DNA of 64,000 nucleotides from JAOAPY01 sp038237475 (GTDB lineage Bacteria; Acidobacteriota; Blastocatellia; Pyrinomonadales; Pyrinomonadaceae): NCBI GenBank assembly GCA_038237475.1, contig JBBRYS010000005.1, forward strand, positions 352,361 to 416,360, in the 5' to 3' direction. Position numbers and translations under genes: made by a program. The notes under the pieces were generated by a model, which searched no databases, was not told the DNA's origin, and worked only from the letters and a program-made list of their open reading frames with translations. This document shows positions 7,167-16,262 of the stretch, in pieces (the first letter of the stretch is position 1; the number at the start of each line of letters is the position of its first letter).

Positions 7167-8987
7167 TCACGCCCAGTCAACCTTCGGGTGCATGGTGTGC
7201 CACTTAGTCGCCTGCTCATAAGCGAGCGCCACTCGCAACGGCGCCGACTCGTCATAGACGCCACCTGTAAACATGATCGCCTGCGGCAGCTCGTTGATAA
7301 AGCCGCAGGGAACGCAGACTGCCGGGTGCCCGGTGAGATTGGTGACGAGCAGGCTGGCGCTGCCCGGCGCTGGTGAAACAAAAACATCCCACTGCGCCAT
7401 TAATTTTTCCATTTCGTGCATCAGCAGCGTGCGCGCGCGTTGGGCCCTGAGGTACTCAACAGCCGGAACGAAGCGCGAACTGCGAAACGAGTTGGGCCAA
7501 TCGCCAGCATCCTGGCCGGAGAGTTGGTTGACGCGCCCATCGCGAGTGATGTCATCGAAAGCCGCCGCCGCTTCTGCCGTCAGGATGTAACGCAATGCTG
7601 CGGTGGAAAACTTTGGCAGCTCAATCGCGGTCAGCTTTACACCGGCCTTCTCCAGAGCATCGATCGCTTCTTTATAGAGTGCGGTGCGCTGTGCCTGCTG
7701 CTGTTTTTGCGCGTCTGTGGTCGGAGTAAACCCCGCGCCCTCAAATTCGGTTTTGAGATAGCCGATGCGCATGCCGGCCAGTTTTCTCTCCGGCTCCCAA
7801 TTGAACGGCGCATCTCCGACCGTGATATCGCGACTATCCGGACCATAGATAGCGCTCAACACCGCTGCACAATCTTCCACACCGCGGCAGATTGGTCCAA
7901 TCTTATCCATCGTCCAACTCAGTCCCATCGCTCCATAGCGACTGACACGACCGTAGGTTGGACGCAGACCTGTTACGCCACATCTTGAAGACGGCGAAAC
8001 GATCGAGCCAAGGGTCTCAGTGCCGATTGAGAAGCCAACCAGACCAGCGGACGTAGCCGAAGCCGGGCCGGCTGATGAGCCGCTGGATCCCAAACGATCT
8101 TCATCAGGGATCCAGGGATTGCGAGTGACGCCACCAAACCACTTCGGTCCCTGAGCCAACGCTCCCATCGAGAGCTTTGCCAGCAGCACTGCGCCGGCTC
8201 GCTGCAAACGCTCGACCACGGCCGCGTCGTAATCGATGACCTGATCGCGAAAGGGCTCTGCGCCCCAGGTGGTCCTGATGCCTTTGGTCGCAAACAGATC
8301 CTTGGCGCCCCAGGGAATTCCATGCAGCGGCCCGCGATATTTACCGCGCTTGATTTCTTCATCCGCCGCAGCAGCTTGTTTCAAAGCTAAATCTTCAGTC
8401 AGCGTCACCACGCACCGGAGTTTTGGACCAAAGCGTTTCAGACGCGCCAGGTACATCTTCGTCAGGTCGACAGAAGAAAGCCTGCGGGTTCGCACCAACT
8501 CTGCGAGCTGGGGCACAGTCGCAAAGGCAAGATCGTCGACCGTCTTGTAGGGCGCGGGTTCAATCCTGCCGAAACGAAATTTGCCGCCGGCTCGATATAA
8601 GTCCCTGCGCGCGCGCGCGGGATGAAAGGCGATAGCTGGTTCGGTATCGAGCGGTATCTCAATCTTCCGCACCGTCTCGTAATTGTCCAACAGCCGATTC
8701 ACGTTTGGCAGCGCCATCGTCTCCTGCGCCTCGGTGAAGTCGAGTCCCACTACCTTCTCGGCAGTATGCAGCATCTCCTTCGTGATGCGAGCTGCGGGAG
8801 TGGGCGAAGGTGAAGGCGAAGGCACGGGGGTCGTCGTTTGCGCGTTCACCGAAAGCGGCAGCTTCGAGGCCGCGAGCCCGGCGGCTCCGAGTGCCGGCAA
8901 CAGCTTCACAAACGATCGGCGATCAACGCCCGAGTTATTTTCAACCGGAATCGCCGGCTGGCTGTCTTCGGTTCCCTGCTTCTTCAT
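7167..8987 (-). CDS. Tat-exported amidase (amidase signature family)
   Basis: ATG 8987 has a GAGGAG ribosome site about 5 nt upstream. The N-terminus carries a twin-arginine signal (DRRSFVKLLPALGAAGLAA) followed by a Pro/Ser/Thr linker. The catalytic domain has the amidase-signature triad: Lys in HGIPWGAKDLFATKGIRTTWG, the Ser region GSSGSSAGPASATSAGLVGF, and the nucleophile Ser in GTETLGSIVSPSS. GatA-like RPTYGRVSRYG follows. At 606 residues with an export signal it is a secreted amide hydrolase rather than the tRNA amidotransferase subunit. It lies 149 nt upstream of the amidohydrolase gene on the same strand and may be co-transcribed with it. Confidence 0.9.
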   Translation of the reverse strand: MKKQGTEDSQPAIPVENNSGVDRRSFVKLLPALGAAGLAASKLPLSVNAQTTTPVPSPSPSPTPAARITKEMLHTAEKVVGLDFTEAQETMALPNVNRLLDNYETVRKIEIPLDTEPAIAFHPARARRDLYRAGGKFRFGRIEPAPYKTVDDLAFATVPQLAELVRTRRLSSVDLTKMYLARLKRFGPKLRCVVTLTEDLALKQAAAADEEIKRGKYRGPLHGIPWGAKDLFATKGIRTTWGAEPFRDQVIDYDAAVVERLQRAGAVLLAKLSMGALAQGPKWFGGVTRNPWIPDEDRLGSSGSSAGPASATSAGLVGFSIGTETLGSIVSPSSRCGVTGLRPTYGRVSRYGAMGLSWTMDKIGPICRGVEDCAAVLSAIYGPDSRDITVGDAPFNWEPERKLAGMRIGYLKTEFEGAGFTPTTDAQKQQQAQRTALYKEAIDALEKAGVKLTAIELPKFSTAALRYILTAEAAAAFDDITRDGRVNQLSGQDAGDWPNSFRSSRFVPAVEYLRAQRARTLLMHEMEKLMAQWDVFVSPAPGSASLLVTNLTGHPAVCVPCGFINELPQAIMFTGGVYDESAPLRVALAYEQATKWHTMHPKVDWA

Positions 8988-9055
8988 GTTTCTCCTCTTG
9001 TCCCAGCGGCTTTGCAGCTGCCTCACAGTGCGGGGTGGCGCTGACTCGCCGAAAG

Positions 9056-9652
9056 TTATCGCATCATTGGTACGTTAGTTGGATTGCCTGACTGGATGGC
9101 GCTACCAAATTTGATCCTGGTTACTTTCGCGCTCCCCGATTTGTAGATACTGACGATAAACATGTTGTCGTAATCGCTATCGGGAATCTCAGGAACACTT
9201 GCGCCACCTAAAGCAGTCACGATCTCGGGCACAGTATTGCTGTGGCCCACCACCAGGATCGTCTGGCCACGATTAGTAGTGCGAATACTGTTAATAAGAT
9301 CCTCTGTTTTCTTTGCCTCAATCACGTTCAGGGACACCTGCAACTTGTCGGCGAGAGGCTTGGCAGTCTCTTGTGTGCGTTTATACTGCGTGCTGTAGAT
9401 CGCATTAATGCCGGCGTTGCCAAGGACGCGCACCAGTTCCTGCGCCCGAGCCTGTCCGGCGGGACTGAGCTCGGGATCAGGATTGTTGGGTTCGATATTT
9501 TTCTCGGCATGCCGCACCAGGATCACAGTTGTCAACGGATGCGAAAAGGTTGAGAAGTAAGCAAAGACAACGATTGCGCCGAGCACGGCAAAGAACATCG
9601 AGAAGACGACGATAGTTCTGAGCCGGGTTCGCGGTTCAGGCGTTGGATCCAT
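9056..9652 (-). CDS. Membrane-anchored histidine phosphatase family protein
   Basis: The 198-residue product from ATG 9652 has a basic N-terminus, one transmembrane segment (TIVVFSMFFAVLGAIVVFAY), then an extracytoplasmic phosphoglycerate-mutase/SixA-like domain. The catalytic motif is VILVRHAEKN (nucleophile RHAEK). The second catalytic His is in ILVVGHSNTVPEIV, and STQYKRTQETAKPLADKL is the conserved branch motif. Such proteins dephosphorylate phosphohistidine or small phosphoesters; the target is unknown. A longer start at 9748 exists but would put coding sequence into a dispersed repeat, so it was not chosen. Confidence 0.82.
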   Translation of the reverse strand: MDPTPEPRTRLRTIVVFSMFFAVLGAIVVFAYFSTFSHPLTTVILVRHAEKNIEPNNPDPELSPAGQARAQELVRVLGNAGINAIYSTQYKRTQETAKPLADKLQVSLNVIEAKKTEDLINSIRTTNRGQTILVVGHSNTVPEIVTALGGASVPEIPDSDYDNMFIVSIYKSGSAKVTRIKFGSAIQSGNPTNVPMMR

Positions 9653-9742
9653 TTTGTAATGTCCTGGTTGCGTGGCGTTGCAGGGCGGTAAACCATACCA
9701 CCTGAGCCCTATAATTTCGAGAAATTTTTCCAGGAAGAAGAT

Positions 9743-9891
9743 ATCCACAGATTACGCCCATTACACAAAGACCGGAAGACAAACCTGAAAAGTGTCGCGG
9801 CTTCAATTGCTTGAGCACGAGGCGGTAAGAGAAACAGGTGATTCAGTCGCTCATGTTTTCTGTATCTGCGCAATCGGCGTAATCTGTGGAT
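9743..9891. repeat. Perfect 16-bp inverted repeat of the dispersed GGCGTAATCTGTGGAT family
   Basis: ATCCACAGATTACGCC (9743-9758) and GGCGTAATCTGTGGAT (9876-9891) are exact reverse complements separated by 117 nt. Similarity extends outward into TGTGTAATG/TGCGCAATC. The same family occurs at 2314-2395. Together with flanking DNA this fills most of the 319-nt gap 9653-9971, where no gene is visible. Confidence 0.75.
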
Positions 9892-9971
9892 GCTGCCGAC
9901 CCGTAGTGTGCAAACGAATTGCGAAGATGATAGTCTTTTGGCACAGACGCTCTTGATGAGGTGACAGCGAG

Positions 9972-12900
9972 TTGAGTATCAGAGAACCACAAGATCTTTC
10001 AGAATTAATCGCCGAAAATTTTGGCGCGAATGCCACTTATGTGGAAGGATTATTGAGCCGTTTTCGCAGCAACCCTCAGTCAGTCGACGAGTCCTGGCGC
10101 TCATATTTCGGAGAATTACTGGGCGATAACGCGACCCCGGCGCCTGCTCCTCCACCATCTGAAAACGGGCGTCATGCTGCACCGGTCGCCACCACTGTTA
10201 CGCCCGCTGCAACTAACGCCTCGCAGACCGCTCCAGCGACGAGCGCTGCCGCACCAGCTCCGCAACCACAGCCTGCCGCCGCTGCTGTAGACGGGCAAGC
10301 TCATGAAGAAGCAATTCCCATCCGCGGCGCGGCGCTGAAAATAGTAGAAAACATGGCCGCGAGCCTGGCGGTACCTACGGCAACCTCCCAAAGAAGAATT
10401 CCGGTCAAGCTCCTCGATGAAAACCGGCGCACCATCAACCACCATCTCAAGGAAAAGGATCGCGGTAAAGCCTCGTACACGCATTTGATTGCGTGGGCCA
10501 TCCTGCGCGCTCTGGAAAAATTTCCGCAGCTCAACGATGGGTATGCCGAGCAGGAAGGCAAGTCAGTCCGTCTGCGCCGGCCGGAAGTAAATTTCGGTGT
10601 GGCTATTGATCTCGAAAAGAAAGACGGCACGCGTTCGCTGCTGGTGCCGAATGTGAAGAGCGCAAACACTCTCAGCTTTTCACAATTTGTGGACGCCTAC
10701 GACGATGTGGTCAAGCGTGCCCGCACCGGGAAACTTCAATTGTCCGACTTTCAGGGCACTACTATTTCGCTGACTAATCCCGGCACCATCGGCACCGTGG
10801 CTTCGATGCCGCGCCTGATGGTGGGACAGTCGTTGATCGTCGCCACCGGAGCGATTGAATACCCGGCCGAGTACCAGGCCATGGCGCCTATCGCGCTTTC
10901 GCAACTGGGTATCAGCAAGGCCATCACAATCAGCAGCACTTACGATCACCGCGTGGTCCAGGGAGCCGAATCCGGCGCCTTTCTGGCGCTCATGCATGAA
11001 CTGCTGGTAGGCAAGCACAATTTCTACGACAAAATCTTCGCGGACCTCGGCATACCTTATCCACCGCTCCGCTGGAACATCGATCACAATCCGTTCTTTC
11101 TCGGCGGCGATCAAACGCACGAGCAAACCGTACGGCAGGCCCGGGTCATGGAACTGATCAACGCTTATCGAGTGCGAGGGCACCTGATTGCGGACATCGA
11201 TCCATTGCACGCCATGCCGGTGCTCTACCACCCGGAACTGGATATCGAAACCTACAATCTCTCAATCTGGGACCTGGATCGTCTGTTCATTACCGGCGGT
11301 CTGGGCGGAACAGAAAGCGCCACTCTGCGCGAAATTCTGGATATTCTGCGGCGCGCCTACTGTGGCAAGGTCGGCACTGAATACCGCCACATCCAAAGCA
11401 AGGAAGAAAAGATTTGGATCCGCGAGGCAATCCGCAAGCACTTTGTCAGCCCTGAACCGCTGGCGCCGGAAATCCGCAAAAAATTGCTCTGGAAACTGAT
11501 TTCGGCCGAGCAGTTCGAACGCTTCCTGGGTACTCGGTACCTGGGTCAGAAACGTTTTTCTCTGGAGGGATGCGAGACCATCATTCCACTCCTTGATCAG
11601 CTGGTGCTGGGTGCAGGCGCCCGCGGCGTGGAAGAAATCACCATGGGCATGGCCCATCGCGGCCGCTTGAATGTGCTGGCAAATGTTGTGGGCCAATTCT
11701 GCGAACGCATCTTTGCCGCCTTTGAAGGATCAACGCATCCTTCTTTCCCCGCCGACGAAGGCGATGTGAAATATCATCAGGGCGCAGTGGGTGAACGGGA
11801 AACGCCGGAGGGCAGAAAGGTGAAGATTACTCTGTCACCGAATCCCAGCCACCTGGAGGCAGTCGATCCCGTGGTCGAAGGCATGGTGCGAGCACGCCAG
11901 GATCTGCTTGAGCACGGCGCTGGCGCTGCGCGCGAAGAAGTTATCGATCGCGTCCTGCCGGTGTTGCTGCACGGCGACGCAGCCTTTGCCGGACAGGGTG
12001 TGGTGATGGAGACCTTGAATTTTGCCGGCCTGCGCGGCTATTCGACCGGCGGCACCATTCACATCATCATTAACAATCAGATCGGATTTACTACTTCACC
12101 GGACGCCGGGCGTTCGACAATTTACTCGACCGATATCGCTCGCATGACGCAGCTGCCGATTTTTCACATCAACGGCGACGATCCGGAAGCCGCTTATCGA
12201 GTCCTGCAGATAGCCTTCGACTACCGCCAGGAGTTCAATAAGGATGTGGTACTGGACGTAGTTGGCTTCAGAAAGCTCGGCCACAACGAAACAGACGAGC
12301 CCAGTTATACGCAGCCCCTGATGTACGCGCGAGTTAAAGCCCACCCCGGAGTACGCACTATTTATGCGAGGCGCTTAATCAAGGAAGGTGTGATTGATGA
12401 AGCTGAGCTGGATGAGATGCTGGCCGAGCGAACCCGCAGACTCGAAGCTTCCCAAACACGGGCCAAGGAAGTAGTAGCGCAAAAGCCGCCTGTGCGGCTC
12501 GCGCCCCCGCTCGAGGAACTCGATGGCTCTGAGGTTATCGACACCGGGGTGAACGCCGAAATCATTCGCGATATCGCGCACAAGATTGCCGTCATTCCCG
12601 AAGGCTTTAACATTAATCCCAAGATGGTGGGCCAACTGGCGCGGCGCGCAAAAATGGGCGAGGGCACGTTGCCACTCGATTGGGCTTTCGCCGAGGCCGT
12701 AGCCTTTGGCTCGCTGGTGTTCGAGGGATGCAGAGTGCGCTTGAGTGGCCAGGACTCAGGACGCGGCACCTTCAGCCAGCGCCACGCGGTTCTCTACGAC
12801 ACTCAGACCGGCAGACCGTGGGCACCACTGTCCGAGCTTCGTTCAGAAAAAGACGCCGCCGCCCGCTTCGATGTGTTTGACAGTTCTCTATCTGAAGAGG

Positions 12901-13727
12901 GTGTGCTGGGATTTGAATATGGATACTCGGTGGTTGCCAAAGACGCACTCGTATTGTGGGAGGCGCAGTTTGGCGATTTTGGCAACGGCGCCCAGGTGGA
13001 CATCGATCAATACATTTCCGCTGGCGAAGACAAGTGGAAACAGACAGCGCGGCTGGGAATGTTGTTGCCACATGGTTACGAAGGCCAGGGTCCGGAGCAT
13101 TCCAGCGCTCGTCTGGAAAGATACCTGCAACTCTGCGCCGAGAATAATCTGGCGGTCTGTAATCCGACCACGCCGGCCCAGTACTTTCACCTATTGCGCC
13201 GGCAAGTAAGACCGGGATTTGAACGTCCTCTGATTGTGATGACTCCCAAGAGTCTGTTGCGATTGCCGGCCGCTACTTCGTCAGTTGAGGAACTGACAAC
13301 CGGCGGGTTCAGCTCGGTGCTCGATGACCTGACCAGCGAAGACCCAACCCAGGTACAGCGCCTCGTCATCTGCAGCGGCAAGGTGTACTACGATCTCATC
13401 GAAGCGCATACGAAAGCAGCCGAGGATTCAGCCAAGGGTCGTGTCGCGATCATCCGGCTCGAGCAGTTTTATCCTTTTCCCGCCGGCTTGTTGACGGAAA
13501 TAGCGGCCCGTTATACGAATGCCAGGGAGTTGGTTTGGTGCCAGGAAGAACCAAAGAACATGGGTGGCTGGACTTTTGTCGAGCCACGTCTTGAAAGTCT
13601 GCTGCCCCAGTTAGGCCGCCCGCGTTACGCCGGCCGCGACGCCTCGGCCAGCCCGGCCACGGGCTCCTATGCGATTCATCAGTTGGAGCAAGCCCAACTG
13701 GTTCATGAGGCGCTGACCTTGTCTTGA
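9972..13727 (+). CDS. kgd: Multifunctional 2-oxoglutarate decarboxylase/dehydrogenase E1 with E2-like domain
   Basis: A 1251-residue single chain. The E1 N-terminal peptide comes first (ENFGANATYVEGLLSRF), then an Ala/Pro-rich linker (about 50-110) and an acyltransferase catalytic domain (about 115-340) with TISLTNPGTIGTVASMP and the TYDHRVVQG active-site motif. The thiamine-diphosphate E1 core follows with GMAHRGRLNVLANVVGQF, KYHQGAVGER, the GDAAFAGQG...NNQIGF cofactor motif, and a transketolase-like C-terminal half. No lipoyl domain is present. This is the Mycobacterium Kgd/SucA-type architecture, linking 2-oxoglutarate to succinyl-CoA or succinic semialdehyde in the TCA cycle. TTG 9972 is chosen because GAGGTGA lies 9 nt upstream and no ATG fits. 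Confidence 0.94.
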   Translation: MSIREPQDLSELIAENFGANATYVEGLLSRFRSNPQSVDESWRSYFGELLGDNATPAPAPPPSENGRHAAPVATTVTPAATNASQTAPATSAAAPAPQPQPAAAAVDGQAHEEAIPIRGAALKIVENMAASLAVPTATSQRRIPVKLLDENRRTINHHLKEKDRGKASYTHLIAWAILRALEKFPQLNDGYAEQEGKSVRLRRPEVNFGVAIDLEKKDGTRSLLVPNVKSANTLSFSQFVDAYDDVVKRARTGKLQLSDFQGTTISLTNPGTIGTVASMPRLMVGQSLIVATGAIEYPAEYQAMAPIALSQLGISKAITISSTYDHRVVQGAESGAFLALMHELLVGKHNFYDKIFADLGIPYPPLRWNIDHNPFFLGGDQTHEQTVRQARVMELINAYRVRGHLIADIDPLHAMPVLYHPELDIETYNLSIWDLDRLFITGGLGGTESATLREILDILRRAYCGKVGTEYRHIQSKEEKIWIREAIRKHFVSPEPLAPEIRKKLLWKLISAEQFERFLGTRYLGQKRFSLEGCETIIPLLDQLVLGAGARGVEEITMGMAHRGRLNVLANVVGQFCERIFAAFEGSTHPSFPADEGDVKYHQGAVGERETPEGRKVKITLSPNPSHLEAVDPVVEGMVRARQDLLEHGAGAAREEVIDRVLPVLLHGDAAFAGQGVVMETLNFAGLRGYSTGGTIHIIINNQIGFTTSPDAGRSTIYSTDIARMTQLPIFHINGDDPEAAYRVLQIAFDYRQEFNKDVVLDVVGFRKLGHNETDEPSYTQPLMYARVKAHPGVRTIYARRLIKEGVIDEAELDEMLAERTRRLEASQTRAKEVVAQKPPVRLAPPLEELDGSEVIDTGVNAEIIRDIAHKIAVIPEGFNINPKMVGQLARRAKMGEGTLPLDWAFAEAVAFGSLVFEGCRVRLSGQDSGRGTFSQRHAVLYDTQTGRPWAPLSELRSEKDAAARFDVFDSSLSEEGVLGFEYGYSVVAKDALVLWEAQFGDFGNGAQVDIDQYISAGEDKWKQTARLGMLLPHGYEGQGPEHSSARLERYLQLCAENNLAVCNPTTPAQYFHLLRRQVRPGFERPLIVMTPKSLLRLPAATSSVEELTTGGFSSVLDDLTSEDPTQVQRLVICSGKVYYDLIEAHTKAAEDSAKGRVAIIRLEQFYPFPAGLLTEIAARYTNARELVWCQEEPKNMGGWTFVEPRLESLLPQLGRPRYAGRDASASPATGSYAIHQLEQAQLVHEALTLS

Positions 13728-13830
13728 ATCAGGCAGTGGTCAGCGTGCCAATCGCCGGAGGAGAAGATGGGAATTGATGAGCAGTCTCATTGTTCGCACG
13801 GGCACGCCGGAGCGTTCCGTCTCAGGACGA

Positions 13831-16095
13831 TCAACGCACCTGAGCTAATGCCGCCGGCCGCGCTTGGACGAGCGCCATGGTGGCCCAGTTGGTGGCCGCC
13901 GCTGATACAAATTGATCGCGTCCGTGCGGGAAGCCGCTCTCAAAAAAAGGCTGGATTGGCAGAGCTCGGCTACGCACATACCATGAACCATCCTCAAGCT
14001 GGTTGTTCATGAGAAAGTGTATGCCGCGTTGATAAGCCGCATCTCCTGCAGTAATCACTCCCGCTTCTTTCAAGGCCACCAGAGCCTGTCCGGTGGCGTA
14101 GGCATCGCTCGCGAGCGTAGAGAGTTGGGCCCAGCCACCATCGGCTCTTTGCTCGGCTAGTAACCCAGCGGCGACTTTCATAAGTACGGTCCGATTCGCA
14201 CCAGCCCACTTCAATCCGAGTAACTTAAAGACATAATCCTCGTTTTCTTTTGGCTCGGCGGTGCGCAGCCAGCCGGCAGCCAGTTGAATGGCCTTTTGAT
14301 ATTCAGTGCGTTCTTGTGAAGGCGCATACAGCTGCAGAGCTCGCAGCGAAACAGCAGTGACCTCAAAGTCGCTGGATTCAATTGGCGGCCGGTGAGCGAA
14401 TATTATCCAGCGTCCATTCGGCGTCTGCTTGCTCTTAAGAAAACGCACCATGGCATCTGTAGTTGCATTCGCCTGGTGATTCTCAGCAGCCAGACCAAGC
14501 AGGATGTAACCAACGGTATCGGCGTCACCCGGAATTCCGACGCTCTGGCGGGCCCGCTCACTCCAGTCGTCAAGATATCTTGAGGTTGCCGTTAGCTGGT
14601 TGCGGGCAATTTGTTCGTCAACTGCGTAGCCACTCTTGCGAGCTGCCGCTAAGGTCATCGCCGTCAATGTGTTGTTATGACAGGAAACGCAGCCGGTCTT
14701 TTGTAGAAAAGAAACATCGGTACGCTGTAAAAGAGGAATACTCCGGTTGATTGCTGCTGCGATCGATTTGGCCGGCGCAGGCTTGGCAAACCACTCCTTT
14801 GCCGGGTTCCCTCCTCTAGCGCCGGCACGAACTAAGAGATCGACAACAGGCGTTTGTCCGTGGCGCCTGGCGAAGTCGAGTGCCGTATCGCCTTTTGATG
14901 TTTTTGCGTTAACGTCGGCGCCGTGGTCGAGGAGAGCCTTGATGGTATCGACCGGAGCTGTTGCGGAGCCTGCCGCTAACATCAGAATTGTGCGGCCTTC
15001 AGGATCGGTTGCCTTAATGTCAGCACCCCGGTCAATCAACAGCCTGGCTGATCTGGGATCGGCGAAGGGAGGAGCACCGAAGAACATCGCCATATTCAGA
15101 TCGGCTGGTTCCGCCTGCTTCACCAGCAGATCGACGCACCTGAGGCAGAGAGATAGGGCTGCAAATGTAAGCGGGAAAAACCCGGCCTTCTTCACGGAGG
15201 CGCCGCGCTCAAGCAGAAGCTGTATCATGTCGGCATCCCCGGCATAAGCGGCCTGGCTGAGTGGAGTCATTTCGCCGGTAGCACTGCTCACTTTTATCGA
15301 CGGATCTGCGCCTCGATCAAGCAGGAGCTTGACGATCGCACTGGACCCGTATTGGCTGGCTGCTATCAACAAAGGTGTTAGCCCATCATCGGAATGGGCA
15401 TTGACGTCCGCCCCGGCTTCAATCAGCCTTTGAGTCTTTGGTAAATCAGTAACGGCCCACATTAATGCCGTTGCCCCCGCGCTGTTCCGGGCGTTGGGAT
15501 CTGCTCCCTTGCCCAGCAGTCTGCGCAACATTTCGTCATCGCCATAGAACGCGGCATACATAAGCGGCGTTGAGCCTCCCGGACCACGGAGCTTCACGGC
15601 CTCCGGATAACGTGTTAGCAATCTGAGAAAGGCACGCTGATCGTTATTGCGCAAAGCCTCCATCATCGCAGCTGCATGTGCATCCTGAGGCAATGGCGGC
15701 GCTTCGCCTGAGGCGTCGTCAGGCCACCGGGCTCCCTGATCGATCCATTTTTTGATGAGGTCGATTTTGTCGGGAGGGAGTGCGCCAGTCGGCGGCATTT
15801 GCATGCCGACTTCGCTCCCAATTAAACGGAGGTAGAGGCGGCTGCCTGAACTGTTCCCTGGTCCAATCACGCTGATGGTCCCACCTCTCATTGCGTCATG
15901 ACGGCGATCGAGGCGAAATGAATTTTTCTGCACAGAAGGCCCATGACACCCGACACAATTCGCCTTAAAGAGCGGTTGGATGTCGCGTTTGAAGTCAACG
16001 GAGCCTTCACCAGCGGCGCTGGCCGGCAGCTGAGCAGCCACACTCAGCGCGAATAGAAAGATTAGAATGATAGTGCTCAGGGAATACCGCTTCAT
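13831..16095 (-). CDS. Exported cytochrome c / ankyrin-repeat / cyclase-like repeat chimera
   Basis: ATG 16095 follows GGAGGG at good spacing and starts a signal peptide (MKRYSLSTIILIFLFALSVAAQ); 754 residues. Domain order: a planctomycete-type cytochrome c segment with the haem motif CVGCH (about residues 45-50) and the distal MQMPPTGALPP, then about eight ankyrin repeats (GSTPLMYAAFYGDDEMLRRLL, GADPNARNSAGATALMWAV and so on). A second CVSCH motif follows near residue 490. The C-terminal part has alpha-alpha repeats resembling squalene-cyclase/prenyltransferase toroids (GGWAQLSTLASDAYATGQALVAL, DGSWYVRSRALPIQPFF). Probably a periplasmic haem protein; partners and reaction are unknown. Confidence 0.8.
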   Translation of the reverse strand: MKRYSLSTIILIFLFALSVAAQLPASAAGEGSVDFKRDIQPLFKANCVGCHGPSVQKNSFRLDRRHDAMRGGTISVIGPGNSSGSRLYLRLIGSEVGMQMPPTGALPPDKIDLIKKWIDQGARWPDDASGEAPPLPQDAHAAAMMEALRNNDQRAFLRLLTRYPEAVKLRGPGGSTPLMYAAFYGDDEMLRRLLGKGADPNARNSAGATALMWAVTDLPKTQRLIEAGADVNAHSDDGLTPLLIAASQYGSSAIVKLLLDRGADPSIKVSSATGEMTPLSQAAYAGDADMIQLLLERGASVKKAGFFPLTFAALSLCLRCVDLLVKQAEPADLNMAMFFGAPPFADPRSARLLIDRGADIKATDPEGRTILMLAAGSATAPVDTIKALLDHGADVNAKTSKGDTALDFARRHGQTPVVDLLVRAGARGGNPAKEWFAKPAPAKSIAAAINRSIPLLQRTDVSFLQKTGCVSCHNNTLTAMTLAAARKSGYAVDEQIARNQLTATSRYLDDWSERARQSVGIPGDADTVGYILLGLAAENHQANATTDAMVRFLKSKQTPNGRWIIFAHRPPIESSDFEVTAVSLRALQLYAPSQERTEYQKAIQLAAGWLRTAEPKENEDYVFKLLGLKWAGANRTVLMKVAAGLLAEQRADGGWAQLSTLASDAYATGQALVALKEAGVITAGDAAYQRGIHFLMNNQLEDGSWYVRSRALPIQPFFESGFPHGRDQFVSAAATNWATMALVQARPAALAQVR

Positions 16096-16227
16096 GAAAG
16101 GACCCTCCAGACTCTCCAGAGTAAGGCGAGGCATAATATCACCCAGCCGCGAAATATTTCACAAAATTCTATGGCGTGCGGCTCGCCCGACGGCCGGAAA
16201 GATTAGTGGCTTTATAGCGCAAAGTAC

Positions 16228-16256
16228 TTGACACGAATTCGGAGTCGTGCCAACAT
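16228..16256 (+). promoter_or_regulatory. Candidate sigma70 promoter upstream of the 16.3-kb membrane-protein gene
   Basis: TTGACA (16228-16233), a 17-nt spacer and CAACAT (16251-16256). The -35 is perfect and the -10 weak. The predicted transcription start (~16263) coincides with the ATG at 16263, so that start would be leaderless. Confidence 0.4.
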
Positions 16257-16262
16257 CTCCCC

